From Virgibacillus indicus (GTDB taxonomy: Bacteria > Bacillota > Bacilli > Bacillales > Amphibacillaceae), in assembly GCF_002266285.1 (NCBI RefSeq), contig NZ_NPMS01000001.1, positions 124,001-188,000 on the forward strand: a stretch of DNA of 64,000 nucleotides. The letters are read 5' to 3'. The notes under the pieces were generated by a model, which had not been told where the DNA came from, made no database searches, and saw only the letters and a program-made list of their open reading frames with translations. Below are positions 26,474 through 36,117 of this stretch, piece after piece. Each line of letters starts with the position of its first letter. Position 1 is the first letter of the stretch. The position numbers and the translations under genes are program-made.

Positions 26474-28078
26474 ATGGGGATTCTTTGGTTTGGCGGTACT
26501 ATCTATACACTTGAAAATGAAGGGGATGCGGTAGAAGCTGTTTACACAGAGAATGATACAATTATTGCAGCCGGCACGTATGAATTGCTCTATCATACAT
26601 ACTATAATCAAATTCAAAAGGAAGTAAATTTACAGGGGAAAACGATGCTGCCGGGCTTTGTAGATAGTCATCTTCATATTATTTATCATGGAGAAAACCT
26701 GTTGCGTCTTGATTTGTCACAAATGACTTCAGCTGAAGAGGTTAAAGAAGCACTGCAGAGCAGAACGGCCAATTTAGGGGATGGTGAATGGCTGATTGGG
26801 GAAGGGTGGAATGAAAATTTGTGGGGAGATCCTTCCATTATACATAAATCTGAACTGGATGAAATATGCCCGGATAACCCGATGATGCTGACAAGGATTT
26901 GCAGACATGCTCTCCTGGCAAATTCAAAGGCTGTGGAGCTTGCAAATATTAATGAAAATACGGCAGATCCCCAGGGTGGAATTATTGTACGTGATGAAAA
27001 GGGAGATTCAACCGGATATTTCCTTGATACCGCTCAGGAGCTAATAAAAGGAGCGATGCCTGATGTTTCGCAAAACTACCTGGAGCAGGTGATAAAAATT
27101 GCTGTTGATGATTTACTTTCAAAAGGGTTAGTAGGCGGTCATAGTGAGGACTTGAATTATTTTGGCGGCTTCCATAAAACTTATGGAGCATTCAAAAATG
27201 CAATAAACAGTGAAAATAAACGATTTAAAGCACATTTACTCGTTCACCATGAGGTTATGGAAGACATGATAAATGAAAATTTAGGTTATTTAGATGGCAC
27301 AGAATTTGTTGAGCTAGGAGCTGTAAAAATCTTTTCAGATGGAGCACTTGGCGGAAGGACTGCCTGGTTAAGCAAAGATTATGCTGATGATGCAGGTAAT
27401 AAAGGGGTGGCCATTCACAGTACGGACTCAATGGAGAAAATTGTAAAAAATGCCAGAAAACATGGGCTGCCTATTGCCGTACATGCCATTGGAGACAGGG
27501 CTGTTGATGAGATAACGAAAATAATAAAAAAATATTCACTCACAAATGGAGCCAGGGACCGTATTATCCATGCACCGATATTAAATCGCCATTTACTGAA
27601 AATGCTAGAGACGCTGCCAGTCACTGTGGACATTCAGCCATCGTTTATGACCTCTGATTTCCCTTGGGCTATAGACCGTCTTGGTGAGGAAAGATTACCA
27701 TTAGCGTATGCCTGGAAAACAATGCTTGATCATAACATTCACTGTGCAGGCGGGTCAGACGGACCAATAGAGGATGTAAATCCCCTGGTTGGCATTCAAG
27801 CTGCGGTTGAGAGAAAATCCACGGCCGATAAGAAGGTGTACAACTCTGGTGAAAAGTTATCTATTTACGAAGCAGTTCGGCTATATACCGCCGGAAGTGC
27901 ATATGCGATTAACCAGGAAGATCAACGAGGTGTAATTGCACAAGGTTTTAAGGCTGATTTCACCATTTTGGAAGAAGATATTTTTAAGACGGAACCGGAT
28001 AAAATAAATGAAATTGAGGTTACATTTACGGTTGTTAATGGAAACATTGTATATGAGAAAAATCCATCCCACCGCTAA
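26474..28078 (+). CDS. Metal-dependent amidohydrolase, YtcJ type
   Basis: The 534-residue product belongs to the amidohydrolase_3 family. It has the HxH motif in GFVDSHLHI, KIFSDGALGGRTAWL, the metal-binding AVHAIGDRA and GGSDGPIEDVNP, and a composite beta-sandwich formed by both ends. These enzymes hydrolyse C-N bonds (exoenzyme-type amidases); the substrate is not known. AGGAGGGG precedes the ATG. Confidence 0.8.
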   Translation: MGILWFGGTIYTLENEGDAVEAVYTENDTIIAAGTYELLYHTYYNQIQKEVNLQGKTMLPGFVDSHLHIIYHGENLLRLDLSQMTSAEEVKEALQSRTANLGDGEWLIGEGWNENLWGDPSIIHKSELDEICPDNPMMLTRICRHALLANSKAVELANINENTADPQGGIIVRDEKGDSTGYFLDTAQELIKGAMPDVSQNYLEQVIKIAVDDLLSKGLVGGHSEDLNYFGGFHKTYGAFKNAINSENKRFKAHLLVHHEVMEDMINENLGYLDGTEFVELGAVKIFSDGALGGRTAWLSKDYADDAGNKGVAIHSTDSMEKIVKNARKHGLPIAVHAIGDRAVDEITKIIKKYSLTNGARDRIIHAPILNRHLLKMLETLPVTVDIQPSFMTSDFPWAIDRLGEERLPLAYAWKTMLDHNIHCAGGSDGPIEDVNPLVGIQAAVERKSTADKKVYNSGEKLSIYEAVRLYTAGSAYAINQEDQRGVIAQGFKADFTILEEDIFKTEPDKINEIEVTFTVVNGNIVYEKNPSHR

Positions 28079-28120
28079 GTTAACAGTTTTCTTCGGGGAA
28101 TAAACATAAAATAACATATC

Positions 28121-28165
28121 AATTAACACGTTATTTCACATTGAAATTAGCGTGTTAATTTTTTT
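28121..28165 (+). terminator. Terminator after the amidohydrolase gene
   Basis: AATTAACACG and CGTGTTAATT form the base of an extended hairpin (TTTCA/TGAAA also pair inside), followed by a long T-run. Confidence 0.85.
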
Positions 28166-28353
28166 AATTATTATTCACATACAAATGTACAAGGGGACTG
28201 AAAATTTTATTGCAGTGTATGTAAATTTAATAACATTCACAACAGTAATCACCTTTTTTTAAAATTGGATTAGAGATGCTTATGAGCGGGAATTATAAGT
28301 AAAATATATTATTAATAAGAGTTGGTATCTTAAATAATTGGAGGATGTTGCTC

Positions 28354-29160
28354 ATGGATATCGTAAAAAAATTCTTTACCAGCAGCACGACAACAGCAAA
28401 CAAGAAAGTTATTGCAGTGTATGTTTTATTTCGTGCAATTGCTGTTGTTAACCTTATCAATCAGATAATATTTATGCAAGTATGGGGGGACGCCTTTATT
28501 CTTGCACTGACGCTCGCTTTATTTACTATCCCTCAACTTGTGGAACGATTGTTCAAAATTGAAATTCCGAACTTGCTGGAACTGATTATCATATTATTTA
28601 TTTTTAGTTCCACAATTTTGGGGGAACTGGGCGATTTTTACGGTTATTTCAAGATGTGGGATACAGCACTTCATACGCTCAATGGCTTTCTGGCGGCGGG
28701 TGTCGGTTTTTCACTTGTCTATCTGTTAAATAAGAATGCTGAGGGTATAAATTTGAGTCCATTGTTTCTTGCGATAGTTACTTTCTGTTTTTCTATGACC
28801 GTTGGCGTTATGTGGGAATTTATGGAATACTCCGCAGACCGCTGGATGAATCTTGATATGCAGAAAGACCGGGTTGTTCAGCAAATTAACAGTGTAAGTA
28901 TTGATGCAGAAAACAATGTCGTTTCTCATGTTGAGAATATTCAACGCACCGTTATTGAAAGTGAAGACGATTCGGGAAATATTATGGAAACCGTTATTGA
29001 CGGCGGATATCTTGATATTGGAATTATTGATACTATGAAGGATTTATTTGTCAACCTGCTTGGTGCTATTGTCTTCAGTGTGTTCGGCTATCTATACGCT
29101 CGGCATGACCAGGAAAAATATAGGTTTGTCCAGAATTTCATACCTAAAAAAAAGGAGTAA
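28354..29160 (+). CDS. Multispanning membrane protein, DUF2238/YjdF-like
   Basis: The 268-residue product has about seven hydrophobic segments. Conserved-looking stretches are YFKMWDTALHTLNGFLAAG and CFSMTVGVMWEFMEYSADR, which resemble the DUF2238/YjdF group of membrane proteins. A polar insertion (about residues 165-210) separates the last segment. Function is unknown. An ATG at 28345 is too close to GGAGG; ATG 28354 has correct spacing. No operon partner; a strong terminator follows. Confidence 0.62.
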   Translation: MDIVKKFFTSSTTTANKKVIAVYVLFRAIAVVNLINQIIFMQVWGDAFILALTLALFTIPQLVERLFKIEIPNLLELIIILFIFSSTILGELGDFYGYFKMWDTALHTLNGFLAAGVGFSLVYLLNKNAEGINLSPLFLAIVTFCFSMTVGVMWEFMEYSADRWMNLDMQKDRVVQQINSVSIDAENNVVSHVENIQRTVIESEDDSGNIMETVIDGGYLDIGIIDTMKDLFVNLLGAIVFSVFGYLYARHDQEKYRFVQNFIPKKKE

Positions 29161-29235
29161 AGTAAATCAGTTTTTAACGGCACTTTTGGAATTTTCCTGC
29201 CAGTCTATACACGAATGCTAAAATGAACATTAGAT

Positions 29236-29272
29236 GGTACTTTTTCTTAAAGAAGGAGAAGTACCTTTTTTT
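29236..29272 (+). terminator. Terminator after the DUF2238-like gene
   Basis: GGTACTTTTTC and GAGAAGTACC pair, followed by seven T. Confidence 0.85.
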
Positions 29273-29335
29273 GTTGAATTTATTAATAACGGGCTAAAGA
29301 GTAATAAAGACTCATCAAAGAGAGAGGAGACCCTT

Positions 29336-29650
29336 TTGAAATTGATTCATAGCAGTAAATTTATAATCAGGTTAATGCTCTACATTTTTACATTTGTTAT
29401 GTACGGAATAATTATCTCTGCTGCCTCATTATCTTTTGAATACCTTACAGAAACAGAACAAACTAATCTGATACTATTACTAGCATTTTTGCCTACGATT
29501 TATATCATCATTTTATACGGGGAATTCAAAAAGATATTTGATGAAAAACCAGGTCTGAAGGATACGTCAAAAGATAAAAAAATTTACTTGTTTTTGGTAT
29601 TATTATGGACAATAATATTTTTCAGTCTGTTAATTTATTATTTCGTCTAA
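29336..29650 (+). CDS. Small hypothetical membrane protein
   Basis: The 104-residue product has three hydrophobic segments (RLMLYIFTFVMYGIIISAA, LILLLAFLPTIYIIILYG, IYLFLVLLWTIIFFSLLIYY). I do not recognise a family. The frame is open from 29234, but that part is the terminator of the previous gene. TTG 29336 lies 7 nt after AGAGGAGA and gives a start just before the first membrane segment. It belongs to an accessory patch of unrelated small genes. Confidence 0.5.
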   Translation: MKLIHSSKFIIRLMLYIFTFVMYGIIISAASLSFEYLTETEQTNLILLLAFLPTIYIIILYGEFKKIFDEKPGLKDTSKDKKIYLFLVLLWTIIFFSLLIYYFV

Positions 29651-29850
29651 AAAATGAAATGTTCAATCAAACTGGTGCATTATTTATACAAAGTGATCAC
29701 ATTTCTTAAAGACAGTATTAGTTACACAAGGTATAAAGTCTAGAATCTTACGGAATAAGGCAGGGCTAAAATCTGTAATAGGAATTGTGTTCTTTACTTT
29801 AATTGTTGTTTTGAGATAAACTTGGAAGCAAACTTTAAGGAGTGATGGAA

Positions 29851-30039
29851 TTGTCCAGCAAAAATGAATGTCCAAAATGTAATGGAAATAAATTTGCAGA
29901 AGGGACTGACTTTATGAACATAAGACCATTAGGTAAAAAAATGTCAGTTGGAACAGGTAAAATTTATACCTTTTGCTTGAATTGTGGAGAAGTCATCTCA
30001 ACAAGAGTTGAAAATCCGGAAAAGTTCAAGGATTTATGA
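29851..30039 (+). CDS. Small zinc-ribbon-like protein
   Basis: The 62-residue product has two CxxC pairs, CPKC near the N-terminus and CLNC about 30 residues later, spaced as in a zinc ribbon. No other domain is present. AAGGAGTG lies 6-7 nt before TTG 29851; the ATG at 29845 and GTG at 29842 lie within or next to that Shine-Dalgarno. Function unknown. Confidence 0.55.
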   Translation: MSSKNECPKCNGNKFAEGTDFMNIRPLGKKMSVGTGKIYTFCLNCGEVISTRVENPEKFKDL

Positions 30040-30144
30040 TCCCCAAGAAAATGGTTATCTTATTCAATAAGAGTTCCATGGATCATTCAGCATATCAGAT
30101 CGGGGCTATCCAATAATTGTTACCAATCTTTAGGAGGCTTTTTT

Positions 30145-30602
30145 ATGGTTGAGGTATTAGTTTTATTTGAAATTGTAATCATTATTTTTATTGTTAAAGG
30201 TTCTATCCTCTCCATAAAATATTTGAAGAAGGAATATTTTCTTACCTAGTCTTGGTTCTTATTCTATTAATTTCTTGTCCTATTCCTGCTCAAAGAGAAC
30301 ATAAAAAAGATACTATAAAGAATATCAATAAAACATTGATCTCAAAGGATACGGGGGTTTTAGGAGAGCATAAAGCCATTCTGGATGATGATGAGATTCA
30401 TATAACATATCTTCCTAATGACACAAAAAGGCAAAGAAATATGACAAATATATGGATTGAATTTGACTTTTATAATAGAGATGGGGATCATTTTTTTATT
30501 TATATTAATAAAAGTAAACTTACCTATCATTTAATGGCTGGTGAAAAAGCTGATGATGTCGATCAATTTTTGAAGGGAAAAGGATTGAATAAAAAACAAT
30601 AG
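30145..30602 (+). pseudogene. Probable frame-broken small membrane/lipoprotein gene
   Basis: An ATG at 30145 with AGGAGG in front encodes 34 residues with one membrane helix (VLVLFEIVIIIFIVKG), ending at a TAG at 30247-30249. From about 30231 the next frame continues GIFSYLVLVLILLISC and runs to 30602, with a globular C-terminus (IWIEFDFYNRDGDHFFIYIN). That second frame has no ribosome-binding site or good start. One missing base near 30226-30235 would join both into one protein of about 150 residues. Alternatives are two small coupled genes or a sequencing error. Family not recognised. Confidence 0.4.
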
Positions 30603-30737
30603 AAACCTTAATGATATCTTCCATTACGAACTGGTGCAATTGTGAAATAAGCAGTTGTCAATGCGGCAGCTCCTACTGGTAGCAAACATGATGTTACAAT
30701 GATATTTAATAATTGGTGTTGAACAAACAATTTTTTA

Positions 30738-30777
30738 AAAAAAGGTTTAGAGACAAAATTTTGTCTCTAAGCCTTTT
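30738..30777. terminator. Bidirectional terminator
   Basis: AAAAAGG.TTAGAGACAAAA and TTTTGTCTCTAA.CCTTTTT form a near-perfect stem with A- and T-runs on both sides. It lies between the accessory patch and minus-strand nadK. Confidence 0.85.
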
Positions 30778-30921
30778 TAACTGAGATTTATCATGTGAAT
30801 AGTCCTGTGATAATCCAGCGATATGTTCTATATTTTCTTATTCAATATCTCACAGGTAAAACCGTTTAAGTGTATTGAAGCTGCAGGCCTTATACCAACA
30901 ATTAATACTTATTGAAAGATT

Positions 30922-31722
30922 CTATAAAAATGTCCGTTTAACTCTGTCCCAGTAAGAATTATTTTTCAGTTTTACTGTTTTAATAACCTTATCACTAAGC
31001 GTGATGGTAACATCTTTTATGTTTTTAATATTGTAGGCTTCATTATCCAACCCAATGATCGGATAATCATTTCCATCCTGGATTACCTCTAACGTTAATT
31101 TTCTGTCCTGATTCAAAACAAAAGAGGAGCCTAATGTCCGGTAACGGTTATTATTTATTGAAGCAAGTTCAGAGACCTGAAAGCAAGGGATTTTCGGATC
31201 GATAACTGCCCCGTTCGTTGATTTATTGTAGCCCGTGCTTCCTGTAGGGGTTGCCACTATCAAACCGTCTCCACGGAAAGTTTCAAAATGCATGTCATCA
31301 ATGATCACTTCGATTGCAATCGATTTTATAATTGTTGAGCGAATGCTTACCTCATTTAAACAGTGAAAGGACGACTCTCCATTTACCTGTGCCTCAATAA
31401 CCGGATATTTTCTGACTTCTATTTCTTCGTGCATGACAGAATGAAGCATTTCATCAAAATTATCCATATTAAAATCACAATATAACCCGGATTCATCAGA
31501 GTAGGTGATACCAGTGTAAAGGCAGTCCTGACGAAAACCTGTCTTTCTTACTGCCTGAAGAAATGCACCATCCCCTCCCACACTCACTATAATACTTGCA
31601 TCTTTATGGTCTTTTACGATATTGAGGTCGTTGCTTCTAGCTAAATTAAACAAAGGCTCTAATTTTTTTTCCACTTCTTTATTTTCATGATAATAAAAAT
31701 GTATATTTTTGCGATCTGGCAT
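30922..31722 (-). CDS. nadK2: NAD kinase, second Bacillus paralogue (YtdI)
   Basis: The 266-residue product carries SVGGDGAFLQAV, CLNEVSIRS and GDGLIVATPTGSTGYNKS, all hallmarks of ATP-NAD kinase. It makes NADP from NAD in the cytoplasm. It is much closer to B. subtilis YtdI (NadK2) than to the primary YjbN, and ends in the same VKRTFL. The frame begins at 31737 with GTG, but GGAGG lies just there; the internal ATG giving MPDRKN at 31722 is chosen. Confidence 0.93.
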   Translation of the reverse strand: MPDRKNIHFYYHENKEVEKKLEPLFNLARSNDLNIVKDHKDASIIVSVGGDGAFLQAVRKTGFRQDCLYTGITYSDESGLYCDFNMDNFDEMLHSVMHEEIEVRKYPVIEAQVNGESSFHCLNEVSIRSTIIKSIAIEVIIDDMHFETFRGDGLIVATPTGSTGYNKSTNGAVIDPKIPCFQVSELASINNNRYRTLGSSFVLNQDRKLTLEVIQDGNDYPIIGLDNEAYNIKNIKDVTITLSDKVIKTVKLKNNSYWDRVKRTFL

Positions 31723-31853
31723 GTTTTTTACCTCCACTCAAAAAATAAAATCACCTATAGTTTATCATTTCCACACATAATTAACTAATAATCTGAAATA
31801 GCCTGTCTAAAATTTATAAAGTTGCAGCAGAATAGAGAAAAGGAGCTGTTTTA

Positions 31854-32435
31854 ATGATTTGGATCTTAATCTTTCTGTGTTTTGTAATTTTAATTGCAGC
31901 AGCACTTTATTCCCGAATTTATGTCACGTTCAATTACAGCTATACCCGGGAAAAACATATACTTAGCGTAACTATTGCCATCTATAAACTGAAAGTATTT
32001 CGAAAACAAATTAACTTATCTGAGGAACTTAACGATTCACTAAATAATAAACAACAGCCAGACTTCGGATCATTCCAAGAGAAGCTAAAATCTATTTTTC
32101 AGCAGTTGAAAAGCTTAAATGATGCAGCAAACCAAGTACTTGGATATCTTCAAATCCAACAGTTGAATTGGCACACAAATGGTGGTACAGGGGACGCAGC
32201 AAGTACCGGTATTGCAAGTGGGGGAGTTTGGATGATAAAAGGGATTATTACAGGGGTTCTTGCAGAAAAAATGATGATGAAATGCAAACCGGGACTTACT
32301 GTACAGCCCCATTTTCAGCTTCTGTTTTTCCAAACAAAAATTGACTGTATTGTCTCATTCCGTTTGGGGCAAACTATATACGCGCTATTCAAGGTGATGC
32401 GGAAGAATAATTTAAAAGAAAAAGCTTATATTTAA
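31854..32435 (+). CDS. ytfI: DUF2953 membrane protein YtfI
   Basis: The 193-residue product has an N-terminal membrane segment (IWILIFLCFVILIAAALYS) and a DUF2953-type domain (RIYVTFNYSYTREKHILSVTI, TGIASGGVWMIKGIITG). It is 8 nt upstream of gerW, as in spore formers, and is presumed to act in sporulation or germination. Function unknown. Confidence 0.82.
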   Translation: MIWILIFLCFVILIAAALYSRIYVTFNYSYTREKHILSVTIAIYKLKVFRKQINLSEELNDSLNNKQQPDFGSFQEKLKSIFQQLKSLNDAANQVLGYLQIQQLNWHTNGGTGDAASTGIASGGVWMIKGIITGVLAEKMMMKCKPGLTVQPHFQLLFFQTKIDCIVSFRLGQTIYALFKVMRKNNLKEKAYI

Positions 32436-32443
32436 GGAGGATT

Positions 32444-32902
32444 ATGATGGAAGAGCATCCAATTCAAGGTTTAATGACAACTGCTATGGAAAATTTAAAG
32501 GGCATGATTGAGGTAAATACTATCATTGGTGACCCGGTGGAATCACCTGATGGCAGTGTGATTATCCCGGTATCAAAACTGGGATTCGGTTTTGCAGCAG
32601 GAGGAAGTGAATTTAATTCTGGCAGCAGCCAGGGAGATTCTGAATCCACATTGCCGTTTGGCGGCGGGAGCGGTGGTGGAGTTTCCATAACGCCTGTTGC
32701 ATTTCTCATTGTAAGTGAACAGGGAATTAAAATGGTTCATTTGGATCAGCACACACATATTTATGAAAAGATGCTTGATTTTGCCCCGCAGGTTGTTGAA
32801 AAGGTTCAGGAAATTCTAAAGGAATCATCACAAAATAAAAAGCCAAAACAAGAGGAAAAGCAAAAGAAAAAGGAAAAGACGCAGTCCCAGTATGATATCT
32901 AG
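32444..32902 (+). CDS. gerW: Spore protein GerW (YtfJ)
   Basis: The 152-residue product matches the GerW/YtfJ family: LMTTAMENLKGMIEVNTIIG, ITPVAFLIVSEQGIKMV and a glycine-rich loop (about 67-82, FGGGSGGG). A lysine/glutamate-rich tail follows. In B. subtilis GerW is needed for normal spore germination with L-alanine. AAGGAGG precedes the ATG. Operon with ytfI. Confidence 0.92.
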   Translation: MMEEHPIQGLMTTAMENLKGMIEVNTIIGDPVESPDGSVIIPVSKLGFGFAAGGSEFNSGSSQGDSESTLPFGGGSGGGVSITPVAFLIVSEQGIKMVHLDQHTHIYEKMLDFAPQVVEKVQEILKESSQNKKPKQEEKQKKKEKTQSQYDI

Positions 32903-33020
32903 TTCAATAGAAATTCAGCCATGACACAATTTTGTGCTTTTTTGCTGACGTGTATTATTGGACAATTTATTCCAGTATATTCATAATAAATATGAGAATA
33001 CGTGAGGAGGAATGATTGAT

Positions 33021-33521
33021 ATGGCTAATGTTACATTCCATCAAGATCCAGTTACATTGCTGGGAACAGAGTTAAAAGCGGGTGACGATGCACCAAATTT
33101 TACTGTATTATCAAATGATTTAAAAGAAGTTTCACTTGATGATTATAAAGGCAAAGTAAAATTAATCAGTGTAGTCCCATCCATTGATACAGGTGTTTGC
33201 TCAGAACAGACAAAACGATTTAATGAAGAAGCAGACAAGCTTGGCAATGTGCATGTATTAACAATCAGCATGGACCTGCCATTTGCTCAGACACGCTGGT
33301 GTGCAGCTAACGGAATTAAAAAATTGGATACATTATCTGATCACCGTGATGCAGATTTTGGTGAAAAGTATGGTGTATTGATTAAAGAACTGCGTTTGTT
33401 ATCCAGATCTATTTTCGTAGTCGACTCAAATGACAAAATTACTTACGTAGAATATGTTAGTGAAGTAACGAACCATCCGGACTATGAAAAGGCTTTAGAA
33501 GCTGCCGGAAAAGTTGAATAA
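33021..33521 (+). CDS. tpx: Thiol peroxidase Tpx
   Basis: The 166-residue atypical 2-Cys peroxiredoxin has the peroxidatic cysteine Cys60 in SIDTGVCSEQT and the resolving Cys94 in TRWCAANG. It reduces hydroperoxides with thioredoxin. An ATG at 33012 is only 1 nt after GAGGAGG; ATG 33021 has the right spacing and gives the usual MANVTF start. A possible sigma-A promoter (TTGGAC, 18 nt, CATAAT) lies about 35 nt upstream. Confidence 0.95.
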   Translation: MANVTFHQDPVTLLGTELKAGDDAPNFTVLSNDLKEVSLDDYKGKVKLISVVPSIDTGVCSEQTKRFNEEADKLGNVHVLTISMDLPFAQTRWCAANGIKKLDTLSDHRDADFGEKYGVLIKELRLLSRSIFVVDSNDKITYVEYVSEVTNHPDYEKALEAAGKVE

Positions 33522-33530
33522 GTTAAGCAT

Positions 33531-33562
33531 AAAATCTCTCTCATTAGCTGAGGGAGATTTTT
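33531..33562 (+). terminator. Terminator after tpx
   Basis: AAATCTC.CTC and GAG.GAGATTTTT pair around a short loop, followed by T. Confidence 0.85.
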
Positions 33563-33655
33563 ACTGTCCAAAAACCTCCCTCATGGCTTTCCTTTGTACA
33601 TAAACCCGCTGCTTCTGGTACAATTAAGACGCTTCTTAGGAATGGAGGAATATGA

Positions 33656-34642
33656 ATGAAGAAAACAAATGTAGAAACGTTATTTGAATGGTTGGATCAT
33701 ACTACCCAAATCATACAGCAGCATATAAATGAACCATATTTAGATAGCCTGGCAAAAGCCATGGAAACACTCTTTTATCAAGGTCCTACAGAGGAAATGG
33801 ATGATATTTTATCACATAAGCTGCAGCAATCTTTAGCTGAAATCAATTTTGATGCATATCAGATAAATGACATCCAGCGCGGTGTTCAGCTGGCAATTTT
33901 AAAAGGAATGAAAGATTCCACCCAGCAGCAGCATTTAATGACACCAGAGACGGTAGCTTTACTTGTTGGATATCTTGCAGAAAAAGTAATGAAAAATAAA
34001 GAGAAAATACGAATATTTGACCCTGTTTCGGGAACAGGTAATTTAATAACAACTGTTCTTAACCAATTAGAGCAGGATACAGAGTCTTTTGCGGCTGAAG
34101 TTGATCCTACTTTAATAAAACTTGGAGTATTGAATGCAAACCTGCAAAAGAAACAAATTGAGTTTTTTCATCAGGATAGCCTAAGGCCATTTTTACTGGA
34201 TCCGGTAGATCTGGTTGCAGCTGATCTGCCTGTTGGCTACTATCCAGATGATATACGTGCAGCAGATTTCGAATTGAAAGCAGATGAGGGACATTCCTAT
34301 GCACATCATTTATTTATTGAGCAAAGTCTGAATTACACAAAGGAAAGCGGTTATATCATATTGGTAATTCCGGATTTTTTATTTGATAGTGACCAGTCGG
34401 ACAAGCTTCACAGTTACCTGCAGGAAAATGCCCATATAGTCGGGGTGCTTCGTCTGCCGGAAAGTGCATTTAAATCCAAGAAAAATATAAAAAGCATTCT
34501 AGTTTTACAGAAAAAAGGGAAAGATACCAGTGCACCAAAACAGCCATTACTTGTGAAAATACCATCATTTAAGAACACAAAAGCAATGGAAGATATTTTA
34601 AATCAAATGAATCAGTGGTTTTCTACGTACAATAGTAATTAA
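33656..34642 (+). CDS. ytxK: Class I SAM-dependent methyltransferase-like YtxK
   Basis: The 328-residue product has the SAM-binding FDPVSGTGNLITTVLNQ and, in place of the usual NPPY, a DLPVGYYPDD motif, as in the YtxK family of N6-adenine-methyltransferase-like proteins. The target is unknown. It is 27 nt upstream of ackA, as in B. subtilis. Confidence 0.88.
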   Translation: MKKTNVETLFEWLDHTTQIIQQHINEPYLDSLAKAMETLFYQGPTEEMDDILSHKLQQSLAEINFDAYQINDIQRGVQLAILKGMKDSTQQQHLMTPETVALLVGYLAEKVMKNKEKIRIFDPVSGTGNLITTVLNQLEQDTESFAAEVDPTLIKLGVLNANLQKKQIEFFHQDSLRPFLLDPVDLVAADLPVGYYPDDIRAADFELKADEGHSYAHHLFIEQSLNYTKESGYIILVIPDFLFDSDQSDKLHSYLQENAHIVGVLRLPESAFKSKKNIKSILVLQKKGKDTSAPKQPLLVKIPSFKNTKAMEDILNQMNQWFSTYNSN

Positions 34643-34669
34643 CCTGAAAAAGTAAGGAGTTGCATATCA

Positions 34670-35851
34670 ATGAATAATGTATTAGCTATAAATGCCGGCA
34701 GTTCATCATTGAAATTCCAATTCATTCAAATGCCAGATGAAAATGTATTGGCAAAAGGCCTTATTGAACGAATTGGACTGAATGATTCAGTGTTCACACT
34801 TGAAGTGAATGATCAAAAGGAAAAACAAATAGAAGATATTCCTGATCATGAAGTAGCTGTTAAAAAGCTGCTGAATGGTTTGATTTCATCAGGCATCATC
34901 AAGTCATTTGATGAAATCGATGCAGTAGGACATCGTGTGGTACATGGAGGAGAACATTTCAGTGATTCCGTAAAGCTGACAGACGAAGTAATTCAAACAA
35001 TTGAGAAAGTGTCGGAGCTAGCTCCATTGCATAACCCTGCCAACTTGACAGGGATTCATGCATTTCAGGAAATTTTGCCGAATGTTCCAATGGTGGCAGT
35101 TTTTGATACTGCGTTCCACCAGACAATGCCGGAATCCTCTTATCTTTACAGTCTGCCATATGAATATTATAAAGAATATGGCATCCGAAAATACGGTTTT
35201 CACGGAACCTCGCATAAATATGTATCTGAGCGCGCTGCTGAATTAATTGGCGTACCACTGGAACAGCTTCGATTGCTTTCCTGTCATTTAGGAAACGGAG
35301 CAAGCATTGCTGCAATCCAGAATGGAAAATCAATCGACACATCCATGGGCTTCACACCGCTCGCAGGTGTAACAATGGGAACACGCTCCGGAAATATTGA
35401 TCCTGCGTTAATTCCATATATTATGGAAAAAACCGGAAAAACAGCAGAAGAGGTTATTAATGTTTTAAATAAAAAAAGTGGTATGCTTGCATTATCAGGA
35501 TTTTCCAGTGATCTGCGTGACATTGAACAGCAGGCAGGGGAAAATGAACGAGCTGAGCTTGCATTACAAGTATTTGCAGATCGGATTCATAAATATATTG
35601 GTTCATATGCTGCGAGAATGCATGGAGTTGATGCCATTATATTCACTGCGGGTGTTGGTGAAAATAGTGATGTTATCAGAGAGAAAGTTCTGGAAGGACT
35701 TGAATTTATGGGAGTATACTGGGATCCTGCCTTAAATAAAATTCGTGGCAAAGAACAGTTTATTAACTATCCGCATTCACCTGTGAAGGTTATTGTTATT
35801 CCAACGAACGAGGAAGTTATGATTGCAAGGGATACAGTGAGGTTATCTTAA
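34670..35851 (+). CDS. ackA: Acetate kinase
   Basis: The 393-residue product has [13 protein letters not shown] at the start, the acetate-kinase signature [24 protein letters not shown] and GNGASIAA. It makes ATP and acetate from acetyl phosphate during overflow metabolism. Probably co-transcribed with ytxK. AAGGAG precedes the ATG. Confidence 0.97.
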   Translation: MNNVLAINAGSSSLKFQFIQMPDENVLAKGLIERIGLNDSVFTLEVNDQKEKQIEDIPDHEVAVKKLLNGLISSGIIKSFDEIDAVGHRVVHGGEHFSDSVKLTDEVIQTIEKVSELAPLHNPANLTGIHAFQEILPNVPMVAVFDTAFHQTMPESSYLYSLPYEYYKEYGIRKYGFHGTSHKYVSERAAELIGVPLEQLRLLSCHLGNGASIAAIQNGKSIDTSMGFTPLAGVTMGTRSGNIDPALIPYIMEKTGKTAEEVINVLNKKSGMLALSGFSSDLRDIEQQAGENERAELALQVFADRIHKYIGSYAARMHGVDAIIFTAGVGENSDVIREKVLEGLEFMGVYWDPALNKIRGKEQFINYPHSPVKVIVIPTNEEVMIARDTVRLS

Positions 35852-35950
35852 TAAAATTTTATCGCAGTTGATGGAAATTGGGACGTAATGAAAATACTTT
35901 TCGGTGATGTGTTTACCCATGTGAATACTGGTTGGGTGCTAAAACTCGCT

Positions 35951-36069
35951 GCGGAAATACACTTCGCTTTCCGCGGGCTCGCGATGAGCCTCCTCGGTCG
36001 CAAAGAACGCTCCCTGTGGGGTCTCATCGTCTTCGCTTTCCCGCAGGAGTCTCAGTGTATTTCCTCCGC
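35951..36069. repeat. GC-rich structured intergenic element, copy 1
   Basis: Ends GCGGAAATACAC (35951-35962) and GTGTATTTCC.CCGC (36055-36069) are inverted repeats. Internal sequence (CTTTCCGCGGGC, AGCCTCCTCG, CCCGCAGGAGTC) is far richer in G and C than the flanks. Such elements are widespread between genes in Bacillaceae. Frames crossing it are shadows. Confidence 0.7.
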
Positions 36070-36117
36070 TAGTATTCAGGTTACTGCCGATAGTAATCAA
36101 AACAAGCATAGAATCAC

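Noticed and set aside
29684..29875. Minus-strand 63-residue frame over the start of the zinc-ribbon gene
   Set aside because: It overlaps the zinc-ribbon gene, which has a ribosome-binding site and zinc motifs; the minus frame has neither.
28354..30602. Prophage or integrative element in the accessory patch
   Set aside because: No integrase, attachment site or phage gene was seen; only small unrelated genes.
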